Numbered from the stretch's first letter, positions 7,921 to 16,753 are shown. The stretch: DNA of 64,000 nt from Mediterraneibacter glycyrrhizinilyticus (GCF_015560805.1 NZ_JADMSO010000001.1:186001-250000), one strand, 5' to 3'. Notes: generated by a model from the sequence alone, not told the origin. Numbers and translations: made by a program.

Positions 7921-8190
7921 AGTGTACAAGGGGGAAAACGGTCGATGAAGCGCAAATCTCAGCCTCTTTGTTGTTACTTTCGCTCCGCGTACGTCTCTGT
8001 ACGCGTCGTTCAAGTGCCTAAAAGAGGCTGAGATTTGTCTCTTCTCGACTCGCAGACCTCAACCGCGGATATTTCGGTGCTTTTCAAGGCAGACGATTGA
8101 AGCGTACTGGATGTACGCCGATTGAGGATAACGCTGAAAATCACCGGAATTACGCGGTTTGAGGCGTATTTCCCCTTGTACATTGACGCT
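7915..8190. repeat. 276-nt palindromic element with terminal inverted repeats (MITE-like)
   Basis: The left end AGCGTCAGTGTACAAGGGGG and right end CCCCTTGTACATTGACGCT are inverted copies of about 20 nt with one or two differences. Inside, CAAATCTCAGCCTCTTT at 7954-7970 pairs perfectly with AAAGAGGCTGAGATTTG near 8021-8037 and encloses CGCGTAC/GTACGCG. A second long stem runs from CCTCAACCGCGGATATTTC to GGAATTACGCGGTTTGAGG. There is no coding capacity for a transposase. Short forms of the same ends occur at 1274, 3367, 26514 and 50507. Confidence 0.7.
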
Positions 8191-8254
8191 TAGGTATCTT
8201 TTTCCCCCGGTATCCCGGGGTGGTATGAAGAACAGCAAGGAGGGACAGCATCAT

Positions 8255-8953
8255 ATGGAAATGAATCATGTGTTGGTAGTGGAAGACGATAAAGAGATCA
8301 GAGAGGGAGTCCGGATCTATCTGCAAAGTCAGGGATATGAAGTCTTTGAGGCGGCAGACGGGATCGAGGGATTGGAAGTGATAGAAAAAGAGGAGATCCA
8401 TTTGGCGATCGTGGACATTATGATGCCACGGATGGACGGGATCCATATGACGATGAAGCTGCGGGAAAAGCATGATTTTCCGGTGATCATGCTCTCGGCG
8501 AAATCAGAAGAAGTCGATAAAGTCATGGGATTGAACATCGGGGCGGACGACTATGTGACGAAACCGTTTACGCCGATGGAACTGATGGCGCGGGTCAATT
8601 CCCAGCTTCGCAGATACCGGAGATTTATGGAAAAACTGGAGCCAAAAGAAAATGTGCATGTCATCGGCGGTCTTGAGATCAACGAAGATACGGTACAGGT
8701 CACAATGGACGGAAGCCCGGTGAAGCTGACGCCGATCGAGTACAAGATCTTATTGCTGCTGGCAAAAAATCCGGGGCATGTATTTTCGGCGGAAGAAATT
8801 TACGAGCGGGTCTGGCAGGAACGTGCGATCAATACGGATACGATCATGGTACATGTCCGCAACATTCGTGAGAAGATCGAGATCGATCCGAAAAATCCAA
8901 AATATTTAAAGGTGGTGTGGGGTGTTGGATACAAAATTGAAAAACAATCATAA
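8255..8953 (+). CDS. OmpR/PhoB-family response regulator
   Basis: 232 aa; start at ATG 8255, 10 nt after AAGGAGGG. The receiver domain has VVEDDKE (acidic pair), the phospho-acceptor Asp in AIVDIMMPRMDG near residue 54 and the lysine of TKPF. The C-terminal winged-helix DNA-binding domain includes LTPIEYKILLLLAKNPG and VHVRNIREKIE. The kinase gene overlaps its 3' end by 32 nt, so the pair works as one two-component system. The target genes are unknown; a VanR-like role is possible from kinase similarity. Confidence 0.94.
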   Translation: MEMNHVLVVEDDKEIREGVRIYLQSQGYEVFEAADGIEGLEVIEKEEIHLAIVDIMMPRMDGIHMTMKLREKHDFPVIMLSAKSEEVDKVMGLNIGADDYVTKPFTPMELMARVNSQLRRYRRFMEKLEPKENVHVIGGLEINEDTVQVTMDGSPVKLTPIEYKILLLLAKNPGHVFSAEEIYERVWQERAINTDTIMVHVRNIREKIEIDPKNPKYLKVVWGVGYKIEKQS

Positions 8954-11090
8954 ATTCGCAGGTATTTTGATCGTCGTGTTTCTTCTGATCTGTTCGATCA
9001 GTATGACAGCCTCGTATCCGATGTATAAAAATCGGATCAGTGAAGCCGGAGACCGGGCAGAACTGGAAGATGCGATCGAGAACATTTGGGATAATCTGGT
9101 CCCGGGAATCCATTTCCTGTATAACGAAGTGTATCAGGAGACGGATCAGTCATACGTCATGGAGAATTATGGCGGGCAAGAGTTTTTCTTACTCCGGAAA
9201 TATATCGAGTGTGAATTGTATGATGCAGACGGCAATGCGCTGACCGGAAACAATGATGAGAAATTTGCAAAGAAACTGAAAGATGAAGACAGTAACTATG
9301 CATTTCGGGCAACATTTGATGTTGATGCAGGCGGAGAATTGACCGAGGTCACGGTTGACGGAAGCGCGCAGAAAGCGCAGGAACAGTATCAGATCGAAAA
9401 GGCTCTGTATAATGCGTTTGAATACGACGATAATTGGGATTATGTTTCGGAACCGTCAGATGTGACGGCAGTTTTTGCGATCACGCAGGAAAATCTGGAC
9501 GCGTATATGACGGATAATTCCTATGATACATGGATGTATGCGGTCGCTCTTTCGGATGACAGTACCTATATCATGTTGGAATGGGGACTGGTGCTTCTCG
9601 TCGGAGCGGCGGCATTTGTGATCGCACTGAATAAAGGCTTGCGGATCTGGGATTGGAAGATCTTCCGGGCGCCGCTTGGTCTGGTGCTGCTTGTGTGGGC
9701 ATATTTTGCCGGAAACCGGCTGAGCCGCGCGCAGGCTGCATGGAGTGCGATCAGCGGACGTTTCGCATCGGATTCTTCGCTCGGCGGGATCCAGCGTGAC
9801 TTTGCGGCGATGACAGAGCAGCTGCTCAATGTGGGAATGTGGTTTCTTGTATTTGCAGGTGTGTACTGGGGCGTGACCTGTCTGTCCGCGATCCTGTTTA
9901 TGAAGAAAGAATATTGGAGAAAACGGACGATCTGCGGTTTCGTGTATACATGGTATAAACAAAGCGGAGAGGACTCGGATGATAAGATCCGCAAGGGAAT
10001 GAATGGGATCACCGGCTTTGTAAAACATTGCTGGCAGACGTTTAGAGGGTGGATCCACCGGATTTATGACGGTCTGCTCCATATGGATATTCAGGAGAAG
10101 ACAAATAAAAATATCTTGCGTATCGTGATCCTCAATTTTATCGTACTTGTGATCATCACCTGTTTCTGGTTTTTCGGAATTTTTGCTTTGATCATCTATT
10201 CTGTATTGCTGTTTTTGTTCCTGCGGAAATATTTTCGGGATATCCAGAACAAATATCAGCTGCTTCTGGAATCGACCAATCTGTTGGCGGACGGGAATTT
10301 AGACGCGCCGATCGACGGCGATCTCGGAATCTTTAATCCGATGAAAGAAGAGATCCAGAAGATCCAGAAAGGATTTAAGAAAGCGGTCGAGGAAGAAGTG
10401 AAAAGCGAGCGGATGAAGACGGAACTGATCACCAATGTTTCCCACGATCTGAAGACGCCGCTGACCGCGATCATCACATATGTGGATCTTTTGAAATCCG
10501 AGGAAGATCCGGAGAAACGTAAGGAATATCTGGAAGTTCTGGAACGGAAATCACTGCGGTTGAAAGTGTTGATCGAAGATCTGTTTGAGATCAGCAAAGC
10601 CACAAGCAAAAATGTGACGATGAATTTTATGAAAGTGGACATTGTGGGACTCTTAAAACAGGTCGGACTGGAATGCGATCGGAAGATCAAAGAGGCGGAT
10701 CTGGATTTCCGGTGGAATCTTCCGGAAGAGAAAGTGGTACTCTTACTGGACAGCCAGAAAACCTATCGTGTCTTTGAAAACCTGATTGTGAACATCACGA
10801 AATACGGTATGCCGCATACGCGCGTCTATATCGATCTTATCGAGCAGGAGAATGGTGTGACGGTCACCATGAAAAATGTGTCCGCGGCGGAGCTGAACTT
10901 TAATCCGGACGAGATCACGGCACGGTTTGTGCGCGGAGATTCTTCCAGAAATACGGAGGGGTCCGGGCTGGGACTGGCGATCGCCCAGAGCTTTACAGAG
11001 TTACAATACGGAACATTGAAAGTTTCGACAGACGCGGATCTGTTCAAGGTGGAGATTGATTTCCCGAAGAGAACGGAGACTGCAAAGTGA
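8922..11090 (+). CDS. Membrane sensor histidine kinase
   Basis: 722 aa starting at GTG 8922 within the regulator gene. One N-terminal membrane segment (about residues 11-32) is followed by a ~175-residue external domain. Four or five further membrane segments lie between about 205 and 430. A HAMP-like stretch (LADGNLDAPIDGDLG), the phospho-acceptor box TNVSHDLKTPLTAI, an N box (ENLIVNITKYGMP) and the G2 box GSGLGLAIAQS follow. It phosphorylates the preceding response regulator. The extra membrane bundle resembles large Lachnospiraceae kinases; the signal is unknown. Confidence 0.93.
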   Translation: MLDTKLKNNHKFAGILIVVFLLICSISMTASYPMYKNRISEAGDRAELEDAIENIWDNLVPGIHFLYNEVYQETDQSYVMENYGGQEFFLLRKYIECELYDADGNALTGNNDEKFAKKLKDEDSNYAFRATFDVDAGGELTEVTVDGSAQKAQEQYQIEKALYNAFEYDDNWDYVSEPSDVTAVFAITQENLDAYMTDNSYDTWMYAVALSDDSTYIMLEWGLVLLVGAAAFVIALNKGLRIWDWKIFRAPLGLVLLVWAYFAGNRLSRAQAAWSAISGRFASDSSLGGIQRDFAAMTEQLLNVGMWFLVFAGVYWGVTCLSAILFMKKEYWRKRTICGFVYTWYKQSGEDSDDKIRKGMNGITGFVKHCWQTFRGWIHRIYDGLLHMDIQEKTNKNILRIVILNFIVLVIITCFWFFGIFALIIYSVLLFLFLRKYFRDIQNKYQLLLESTNLLADGNLDAPIDGDLGIFNPMKEEIQKIQKGFKKAVEEEVKSERMKTELITNVSHDLKTPLTAIITYVDLLKSEEDPEKRKEYLEVLERKSLRLKVLIEDLFEISKATSKNVTMNFMKVDIVGLLKQVGLECDRKIKEADLDFRWNLPEEKVVLLLDSQKTYRVFENLIVNITKYGMPHTRVYIDLIEQENGVTVTMKNVSAAELNFNPDEITARFVRGDSSRNTEGSGLGLAIAQSFTELQYGTLKVSTDADLFKVEIDFPKRTETAK

Positions 11091-11133
11091 GCGAAAGGAT
11101 GAAAGAAACTATAAGAGAATGATGAAAACAGAG

Positions 11134-11208
11134 ACCTTATCGGCATGTTACAAGCGAAATTTCACAAGTGGAATTTCACGTGCAGAATGTCGGTAAGGTT
11201 TTTCTTTT
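11134..11208 (+). terminator. Terminator after the two-component operon
   Basis: ACCTTATCGGCA and TGTCGGTAAGGT pair (with G-U pairs) around a smaller GAAATTTCAC/GTGGAATTTC stem; the outer stem is followed by TTTTTCTTTT. Confidence 0.75.
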
Positions 11209-11235
11209 GAATGGAAATGTGATAAGATGGTGATA

Positions 11236-11274
11236 CCAAAAGCGAACACTTTGTATTGAAAGTGTTCGTTTTGG
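11236..11274. repeat. 16-bp inverted repeat upstream of the CPBP gene
   Basis: CCAAAAGCGAACACTTT and AAAGTGTTCGTTTTGG form a stem with a single bulged G and a 6-nt loop. It lies about 60-95 nt before the protease gene and could be an operator or a second terminator; it lacks a downstream T run. Confidence 0.5.
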
Positions 11275-11367
11275 GTAGTGCCGCGATGTATTGACACCGG
11301 CTTTTTATAGGATCGGGCAGAGAAGAATCTGTTGAAAATGAGTCCGACAGGAAAGGATGTGACAGGG

Positions 11368-12330
11368 ATGGATACAGAGGTGAAGAGAAGTTTGAAACTG
11401 TGGCATGGGATTGTGGCGTTGATCGTAAGTGCTGTTCTTATATTTATTGCAGCGCCTTATATATTCGCTCCGCTTGGAATCTGGGGAAGCCTGTTGGGAG
11501 AATGGGTGCTTGTTGTAGTCTGTATCGCGGTGATCCGGTTCGCAAAGGCGGATGTGCGCGACATATTTCCGCTGAAAACGCCCCGGGTTGTCAATTCCAT
11601 CGGTGTTGTAATGATGTGGATCGGCGTGATGCTTCTGGAAATGGCGTTGCTCTGTGTGATCGCTGTCTTTTTTCCGGAACAGTTTTTTGGTGTGCAGAGC
11701 GGAATGCAGGATCAGTTTATGGGCATACCGCTGGGGATGTTGGTTCTGGTCGTTGCGGTCACACCGGCAATCTGTGAGGAAGTGTTGTTCCGCGGCGTAT
11801 TTTTAAATAGTCTGGAGCGCGGCGGATGGTGGAAGAACCGTTGGATTTCCGTTGTCATCTGCGGGCTGGTGTTCGGGATGTTCCATGGGGACTGGATCCG
11901 GATGATCCCGACCGCAATCGCGGGAATCGTCATGAGTTACCTGCTTTTGGAGACCGGGAATCTGTTCTATAACTGTTTGTTTCATTTTGTAAACAATCTC
12001 TTTTCGGTGCTGTCGGTTTATTTTGTGCAGCAGATTTTTTCACAGCTTCCGCCGGAACTGAATCAGGGGACGGAATTGCTGGAAAGTACGCAGATGCCTT
12101 TGGCGACCGTTGGGCTTTATGTGTTTTTGAGCGCGGCGGCGCCGGCATGTATTTATATCGGCAATTATTTGATGCACAGTAAGGCTGCCGGCTACCGGAA
12201 GAAACTTTTCCCGAGCAAAAGAGCGGATATTGTGATCACGCTCATCGCCGTGTCGGGAATCCTGTTTCTGTCCGGTCTTGTCATAATGATCTACGGAATG
12301 TTCGTTTCGCCGCCGATACTTTCGTTGTGA
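11368..12330 (+). CDS. CPBP-family intramembrane metalloprotease (CAAX protease-like)
   Basis: About 320 aa from ATG 11368, which follows GGAAAGGA; a TTG at 11332 and an ATG at 11338 in the same frame are alternatives. Multiple membrane segments. The abortive-infection/CPBP motifs are complete: EEVLFRG (EExxxR), FGMFHGDW (FxxxH) and HFVNNLFS (HxxxN). The family cleaves or modifies prenylated or bacteriocin-related substrates in the membrane. Its 3' end overlaps the 3' end of convergent hydF by 40 nt. Confidence 0.88.
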   Translation: MDTEVKRSLKLWHGIVALIVSAVLIFIAAPYIFAPLGIWGSLLGEWVLVVVCIAVIRFAKADVRDIFPLKTPRVVNSIGVVMMWIGVMLLEMALLCVIAVFFPEQFFGVQSGMQDQFMGIPLGMLVLVVAVTPAICEEVLFRGVFLNSLERGGWWKNRWISVVICGLVFGMFHGDWIRMIPTAIAGIVMSYLLLETGNLFYNCLFHFVNNLFSVLSVYFVQQIFSQLPPELNQGTELLESTQMPLATVGLYVFLSAAAPACIYIGNYLMHSKAAGYRKKLFPSKRADIVITLIAVSGILFLSGLVIMIYGMFVSPPILSL

Positions 12331-13694
12331 CGGAATATTTCGGTACTGCGCTTCAGGATCCCTTTCATATGGGCGATCGCAGTTCCGTAGTTGGTGATCG
12401 GAATACCCGCATCATTCGCACAGCTCAAACGATATTTCATTTCCCGCTCGTTTAACATACAGCCGCCGCAGTGGATGATCATCCGGTAAGGCGACAGATC
12501 GGCTGGGAATTCAGCTCCGCTCGTGAATTCGAAACGGAGCTCTTTTTGTATAGGCGACGAGCCAAAGTCCGGGCTTGCCTGAGACCTTGGCGACTGCTTA
12601 CAATCCCGGAATGTGCCTTTTGGTACTTCCGGTGATTTTTCGGAATTCGTTTCGGAACTTTTCTTCGCGTGTTCCTGAATCCAACGGGGAAGCTTTACCG
12701 TCCCGATGTCTTCGCATTGGCGATGGTGGGTGCAGCCCTCCGAGATCAGGATCGTGTCTCCGTCCTGCAGATCGTCAAGCGCCTGTGCGCCGCGGACGAC
12801 CGTTTCCAGATTTCCTTTGTACCGCGCAAACAGGATCGAGAAAGAGGTCAGCGGAATTTCCGGCGGAACGATCGCTGCCACTTTCGGGAAGATCTGGCTG
12901 TCGGTCACGACGAGGGAAATCTGGGAGCCAAGCCGCCAAAGTGTATCGGAAAGCTCGGTGTCCCGGACGACAACGGCGGCGACTCCGGCGTCGAGAAGAT
13001 CCCGGATCGTCTGCTGTTGGGGCAGGATCAGTCTGCCTTTCGGGGCGGCGGAATCGATCGGAACGACGAGCAGGACGAGACTTCCCGGTGCGACCAGATC
13101 GCCGATGATGCGCCGGGAGTGGGATTCTTTTGGAACGATCGCCGCAATCCGTTCTTTTAATTTCTCGATATGAAATCCGGTCTTCGCGCTGACTGTGATC
13201 TGATGTTCCTCTGAAACTGCCATAAAGTCGGAAGCGCGGCTGGCGTCGGGAGTTTCTTCCGGAGAGCGCGGCATTTGCGGAAAATCATGCGACTCCATCT
13301 TCAGGTCGCACTTGTTGCGGATAAGAAGATAGGGGATTTCTTTCTTTTGTATCAGCGCGAGGATTTCCCAATCCACGTCGGTCAGTCCGAGCGTGTTATC
13401 GATCACAAGCAGTGCAATGTCCGTTTTGTTCAACATCTGCTTTGCTTTTTGGATCCGCAGTTGTCCGAGTGCGCCCTCGTCGTCCAATCCGGGGGTATCG
13501 ATCAGGACGACTGGACCTAACGGAAGCAGTTCCATTGCTTTTAAGACCGGATCGGTAGTCGTTCCCTTTACGTCGGAAACGATCGCAAGATCTTGTCCGG
13601 TGATCGCATTGATGATGCTTGATTTACCGGCGTTGCGCCGACCGAAGATCCCGATGTGGATCCGGTCGGCAGATGGTGTGGAATTTAAACTCAT
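12291..13694 (-). CDS. hydF: [FeFe]-hydrogenase maturation GTPase HydF with a repeat-derived insertion
   Basis: Scaffold GTPase that carries the H-cluster precursor to hydrogenase. Start at 13694, 8 nt after AAAGGA; 467 aa, longer than the usual ~400. The P loop is GRRNAGKSS (residues 18-26), the switch region GTTTDP, G3 DTPGLDD and G4 NKCD. The cluster ligands CTH and HCGGC are present, but 84 residues separate them instead of roughly 46-53 known for the family. The excess is explained by bases 12545-12639, an in-frame copy of a dispersed ~95-nt repeat encoding SPEVPKGTFRDCKQSPRSQA and more. A second extra stretch lies between NKCD and VSAKTG. Confidence 0.93.
   Translation of the reverse strand: MSLNSTPSADRIHIGIFGRRNAGKSSIINAITGQDLAIVSDVKGTTTDPVLKAMELLPLGPVVLIDTPGLDDEGALGQLRIQKAKQMLNKTDIALLVIDNTLGLTDVDWEILALIQKKEIPYLLIRNKCDLKMESHDFPQMPRSPEETPDASRASDFMAVSEEHQITVSAKTGFHIEKLKERIAAIVPKESHSRRIIGDLVAPGSLVLLVVPIDSAAPKGRLILPQQQTIRDLLDAGVAAVVVRDTELSDTLWRLGSQISLVVTDSQIFPKVAAIVPPEIPLTSFSILFARYKGNLETVVRGAQALDDLQDGDTILISEGCTHHRQCEDIGTVKLPRWIQEHAKKSSETNSEKSPEVPKGTFRDCKQSPRSQASPDFGSSPIQKELRFEFTSGAEFPADLSPYRMIIHCGGCMLNEREMKYRLSCANDAGIPITNYGTAIAHMKGILKRSTEIFRHNESIGGETNIP
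12513..12639 (+). repeat. Dispersed ~95-nt repeat with upstream hairpin and T run, copy A (inside hydF)
   Basis: The repeat proper is 12545-12639 (TTTGTATAGGCGACGAGCCA ... CTTCCGGTGATTTT). Immediately upstream on the same strand is AGCTCCG/CGGAGCT (12513-12519/12535-12541) followed by CTTTTT. The repeat folds into two hairpins: GCCAAAGTCCGGGC with GCCTGAGACCTTGGC, and CCGGAATGTGCC with GGTACTTCCGG. Copies B and C lie at 23611-23704 and 44921-45014 in the same orientation. Here it is read in frame on the minus strand as part of hydF. Confidence 0.9.
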
Positions 13695-13733
13695 AAAATG
13701 CATCCTTTCTTGAAATGCGTTGTCAGAAGCGGA

Positions 13734-15155
13734 TCAGAAACGGAAATCTCTCCGGTTGTTCTGCTCGATCAGGCGCAGATTTTCCAGGACAACGGCGCGG
13801 GCTTTTTCGTTCGGGACATTTAAGACTTCCCGTTCGATCAGTTTGTCGCCGATCGCTTTTGTTGCAGGGGAAGCATAGTCCATCAAATATTCTTTCAATG
13901 TCATCAGTGCATTCGGATGGCAGCAGTTCTGGATCTGTCCGCTCTTACAGAGGGACATGAAACGGTCGCCGGTACGTCCCTCCCGGTAGCAGGCGGTACA
14001 GAAACTCGGGATATAGTCCATTTCCATGAGCCAGCGCACGACTTCGTCGAGAGAACGTGTGTCGCTGACATCGAATTGCTCGGAGCGCGCATCCTCCGGT
14101 TCCGGTTCGTAGTAACCGCCCACGCTTGTGCGGGAGCCGCCACTGATCTGGGAAATGCCGAGGTGCAGGACGCGTTCTCTTGTCTTCTGATTTTCCCGGG
14201 TGGAAATGATCATGCCGGTGTACGGCACGGCGATGCGGATGCAGGCAACGATCTTGGCGAAAATGTCATCGTCGATTCCGTTGTCGAACTGATCCGGGTC
14301 GATGTCGTCGGCATGTTTCAGACGCGGAACGCTGATCGTGTGCGGTCCGACGCCGAACGCCGCCTCCAGATGTTCGGCATGCATCAGAAGTCCGGCAAAC
14401 TCATAACGGTATTTGTCCAGTCCGAATAAAACACCCAGTCCGACGTCATCGATCCCGCCCTCCATGGCGCGGTCCATTGCCTCCGTATGGTAGTTGTAGT
14501 CGTGCTTTGGTCCGGTCGGATGAAGTTCGAGATAGCTTTCTTTGTGGTAAGTCTCCTGGAACAAAATGTAGGTTCCGATGCCGGCTTCCTTGAGCAGGCG
14601 GTAATCGTCCACGGTCGTTGCGGCGATATTGATGTTGACGCGGCGGATCGCGCCGTTTTTATGCTTGATGCTGTAAATGGTGTTGATCGAATCCAGATAA
14701 TAATCCATCGTATTGTGCACCGGATCTTCGCCGGCTTCCAGTGCAAGACGTTTGTGTCCCATATCCTGCAAGGCAATGACTTCTCTGCGGATTTCTTCCT
14801 GTGTCAGTTTCTTTCTTGCAATATGTTTATTTTTCAGATGGTACGGACAGTAAGTGCAGCCGTTGATGCAGTAGTTGGACAGGTAAAGCGGCGCGAACAT
14901 CACGATCCGATTTCCATAGAAATCTTTTTTGATCTGTTCCGCAAGTTTGAAGATTTCCTGATTCTTTTCCTCGTCGGAACAGGCGAGGAGAACGGAAGCT
15001 TCACGGTGAGACAGTCCTTTCCGTTTTTTTGCTTTTTCGATCAGAGAATCGATCAATGCGAGATTGTCTTTGTTTTCGTCGGCGTAGGCGAGTGTTTCCA
15101 GAATTTCCTCGTGGTTGATAAAATCATCGGCACATTTTGAAGTTACGTCATACAT
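13734..15155 (-). CDS. hydG: [FeFe]-hydrogenase maturation radical SAM enzyme HydG
   Basis: Tyrosine lyase that makes CO and cyanide ligands of the H-cluster. Start at 15155 with GGAGG 9 nt upstream, giving 473 aa, the family length. The SAM cluster motif CxxxCxxC is CINGCTYC at residues 96-103. The C-terminal auxiliary cluster region is FCTACYREGRTGDRFM followed by NCCHPNA. It is the third gene of the maturation operon, 39 nt ahead of hydF. Confidence 0.97.
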   Translation of the reverse strand: MYDVTSKCADDFINHEEILETLAYADENKDNLALIDSLIEKAKKRKGLSHREASVLLACSDEEKNQEIFKLAEQIKKDFYGNRIVMFAPLYLSNYCINGCTYCPYHLKNKHIARKKLTQEEIRREVIALQDMGHKRLALEAGEDPVHNTMDYYLDSINTIYSIKHKNGAIRRVNINIAATTVDDYRLLKEAGIGTYILFQETYHKESYLELHPTGPKHDYNYHTEAMDRAMEGGIDDVGLGVLFGLDKYRYEFAGLLMHAEHLEAAFGVGPHTISVPRLKHADDIDPDQFDNGIDDDIFAKIVACIRIAVPYTGMIISTRENQKTRERVLHLGISQISGGSRTSVGGYYEPEPEDARSEQFDVSDTRSLDEVVRWLMEMDYIPSFCTACYREGRTGDRFMSLCKSGQIQNCCHPNALMTLKEYLMDYASPATKAIGDKLIEREVLNVPNEKARAVVLENLRLIEQNNRRDFRF

Positions 15156-15188
15156 TGTAGTTTCCCTCCTGAGATTATATTTTTGAAA

Positions 15189-15236
15189 CGCCGAAATTGC
15201 GGGGGTGCGAAGCACAAAGCAATTTGCCGGTCGGCG
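15189..15236. repeat. Dispersed hairpin repeat (GACGCCGGAATTGT type), copy 2
   Basis: CGCCGAAATTGC pairs with GCAATTT and CGGCG around GGTGCGAAGCAC. It lies between hydE and hydG and resembles the hairpin at 7874-7920 over most of its length. Confidence 0.55.
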
Positions 15237-15280
15237 CCTGTTGATACTGTTTTTTATATGTTACCTGTTTTTTCAATACG

Positions 15281-16330
15281 CTACATGTTCAGTGAATCGC
15301 CCCGATCCACAACGACGTCATAGCCGATCGCCTGCATGGAGCGTTTCAGCCTGGCTACGGATTCGGCGGCTTCGTCGCCGGTACAGATTTTATTGTCGTA
15401 GAGCAGATAATCGCCGCGGACATCTTTCGGGGACAGATTGGGCATGACGACATTTGCCCCGGCGAGAACCCCCTGTTCTCTTCCGTTCGGCGCGATCGTT
15501 CCGAGAGCGGTCGTAGCCGGGAGCAGAACTTTCGGAAGCATCAGCCGGATGGCGCTGAGCAGGAATAAAGTCAGCTCCGGACTTCCAGCCCGTTCTTTGG
15601 CGAACGGCGTGTCATGATGCGGAATAAACGGTCCGATCCCGACCATCTGCGGATTCAATTTTTTGAGAAAAAGCAGGTCGTCGGCAAGGTTTTCCGTTGT
15701 CTGCCCGGGAGAACCGACCATAAATCCGCTTCCGACCTGATAGCCGATCTCCTTTAGATCCCAAAGACATTTCTGCCGGGAAGCGGCGGTCAGTCCGGCG
15801 GGATGGAGCGACGCGTAATGGGTGCTGTCAAATGTCTCATGTCGGAGAAGAAAACGGTTGGCTCCGGCGTCAAACAGTTGCTGATAGCTGTCGCGGGAAC
15901 GTTCTCCGATGGAAAGCGTGATCGCACAGTCCGGAAATTCCGTGCGGATCGCATGAACGATATCGGTAAGAACAGCATCGGTAAAATGTCCGTCTTCTCC
16001 GCCCTGGAGGACAAATGTACGGAAGCCGAGTTCATATCCGCTGCGGCAGCAGTCCAGGATGACCGGTTTTGGCAGACGGTAGCGGTGGGCGTTGGAATTG
16101 CTTCTGCGGATCCCACAATAGAAGCAGTCGTTTTTACAGTAGTTTGTAAATTCGATCAGTCCGCGGATAAAGATGCGGTTTTGATAATGCATTTGCCGGA
16201 CATGACGCGCACGTTCACTGAGATACGCGGCGTCTTCGGGTGTAAAATCTTCGAGAAGCCGGATCCAGTCTTCGCGGGGAAGCGCCTGTTCATTTTCAAG
16301 GCGGTCGATGAGCTGTTTCATATCTTTCAT
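15281..16330 (-). CDS. hydE: [FeFe]-hydrogenase maturation radical SAM enzyme HydE
   Basis: Radical-SAM enzyme required for the bridging dithiomethylamine ligand of the H-cluster. 349 aa with CKNDCFYC at residues 65-72 (C65, C69, C72) and the family signatures RFLLRHET and GSGFMVGSPGQT. It begins in an ATGA overlap with the TM1266-like gene, which argues for coupled translation. Confidence 0.96.
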   Translation of the reverse strand: MKDMKQLIDRLENEQALPREDWIRLLEDFTPEDAAYLSERARHVRQMHYQNRIFIRGLIEFTNYCKNDCFYCGIRRSNSNAHRYRLPKPVILDCCRSGYELGFRTFVLQGGEDGHFTDAVLTDIVHAIRTEFPDCAITLSIGERSRDSYQQLFDAGANRFLLRHETFDSTHYASLHPAGLTAASRQKCLWDLKEIGYQVGSGFMVGSPGQTTENLADDLLFLKKLNPQMVGIGPFIPHHDTPFAKERAGSPELTLFLLSAIRLMLPKVLLPATTALGTIAPNGREQGVLAGANVVMPNLSPKDVRGDYLLYDNKICTGDEAAESVARLKRSMQAIGYDVVVDRGDSLNM

Positions 16331-16647
16331 AAACGTGACGTGTCCTCCTTTGCCTGTGTTTTTTCGGAAGCTTTTGTCAGCGTCTTATCCGCAGCCGGCT
16401 CCGTAGTCTTTGCGTAAATGGTTTTTGTGCTGACGCCGGGCAGCATGCCGAGTTTTCCGGAAAGCGCACTGATGATATTACCCGGTGCATCGATGGCAAT
16501 GCTGATAATGGAAATGCCTTTTTCGCGATACGGAAGTCCCATCCGTCCGATGATGTATTCTCCGTACCGGCTCAACAGGTGATTGAGTTCTTCGACGGAA
16601 TCATTGCTTATGAGCACGATCCCGATCAAAGCGATCCGTGTGTCCAT
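16327..16647 (-). CDS. TM1266-like putative regulator of the iron-only hydrogenase system
   Basis: 106 aa, start at 16647 preceded by AAGGAGAG. The N-terminal ~80 residues (ALIGIVLISNDSVEELNHLL, GRMGLPYREKGISIISI, SALSGKLGMLPGVSTK) are the small ACT/NikR-C-like domain of TM1266 proteins. These are found next to hydEFG in clostridia and annotated as putative hydrogenase-system regulators. The C-terminal ~25 residues are low complexity, rich in T, K, E and A. It leads the operon and sits just after a candidate attenuator. Confidence 0.85.
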   Translation of the reverse strand: MDTRIALIGIVLISNDSVEELNHLLSRYGEYIIGRMGLPYREKGISIISIAIDAPGNIISALSGKLGMLPGVSTKTIYAKTTEPAADKTLTKASEKTQAKEDTSRL

Positions 16648-16753
16648 GAAACTCTCCTTTCTTATGTCTAGGGTCAAAGTGACGTTTGCTTTTTGGGCCG
16701 GAGATCCGGCAAGGTTCAAGGCTCCGGTTTCGGGATGGATGTTCACGTAGCAT

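Larger units (their letters stand above)
7861..8254. other. 394-bp gene-free region filled with nested palindromes
   Basis: No supported gene. It holds the hairpin at 7874-7920, a 276-nt element with inverted ends at 7915-8190 containing at least three internal stems, and then CCCCGGTATCCCGGGG-like palindromic sequence and the ribosome binding site of the response regulator gene. Confidence 0.8.
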
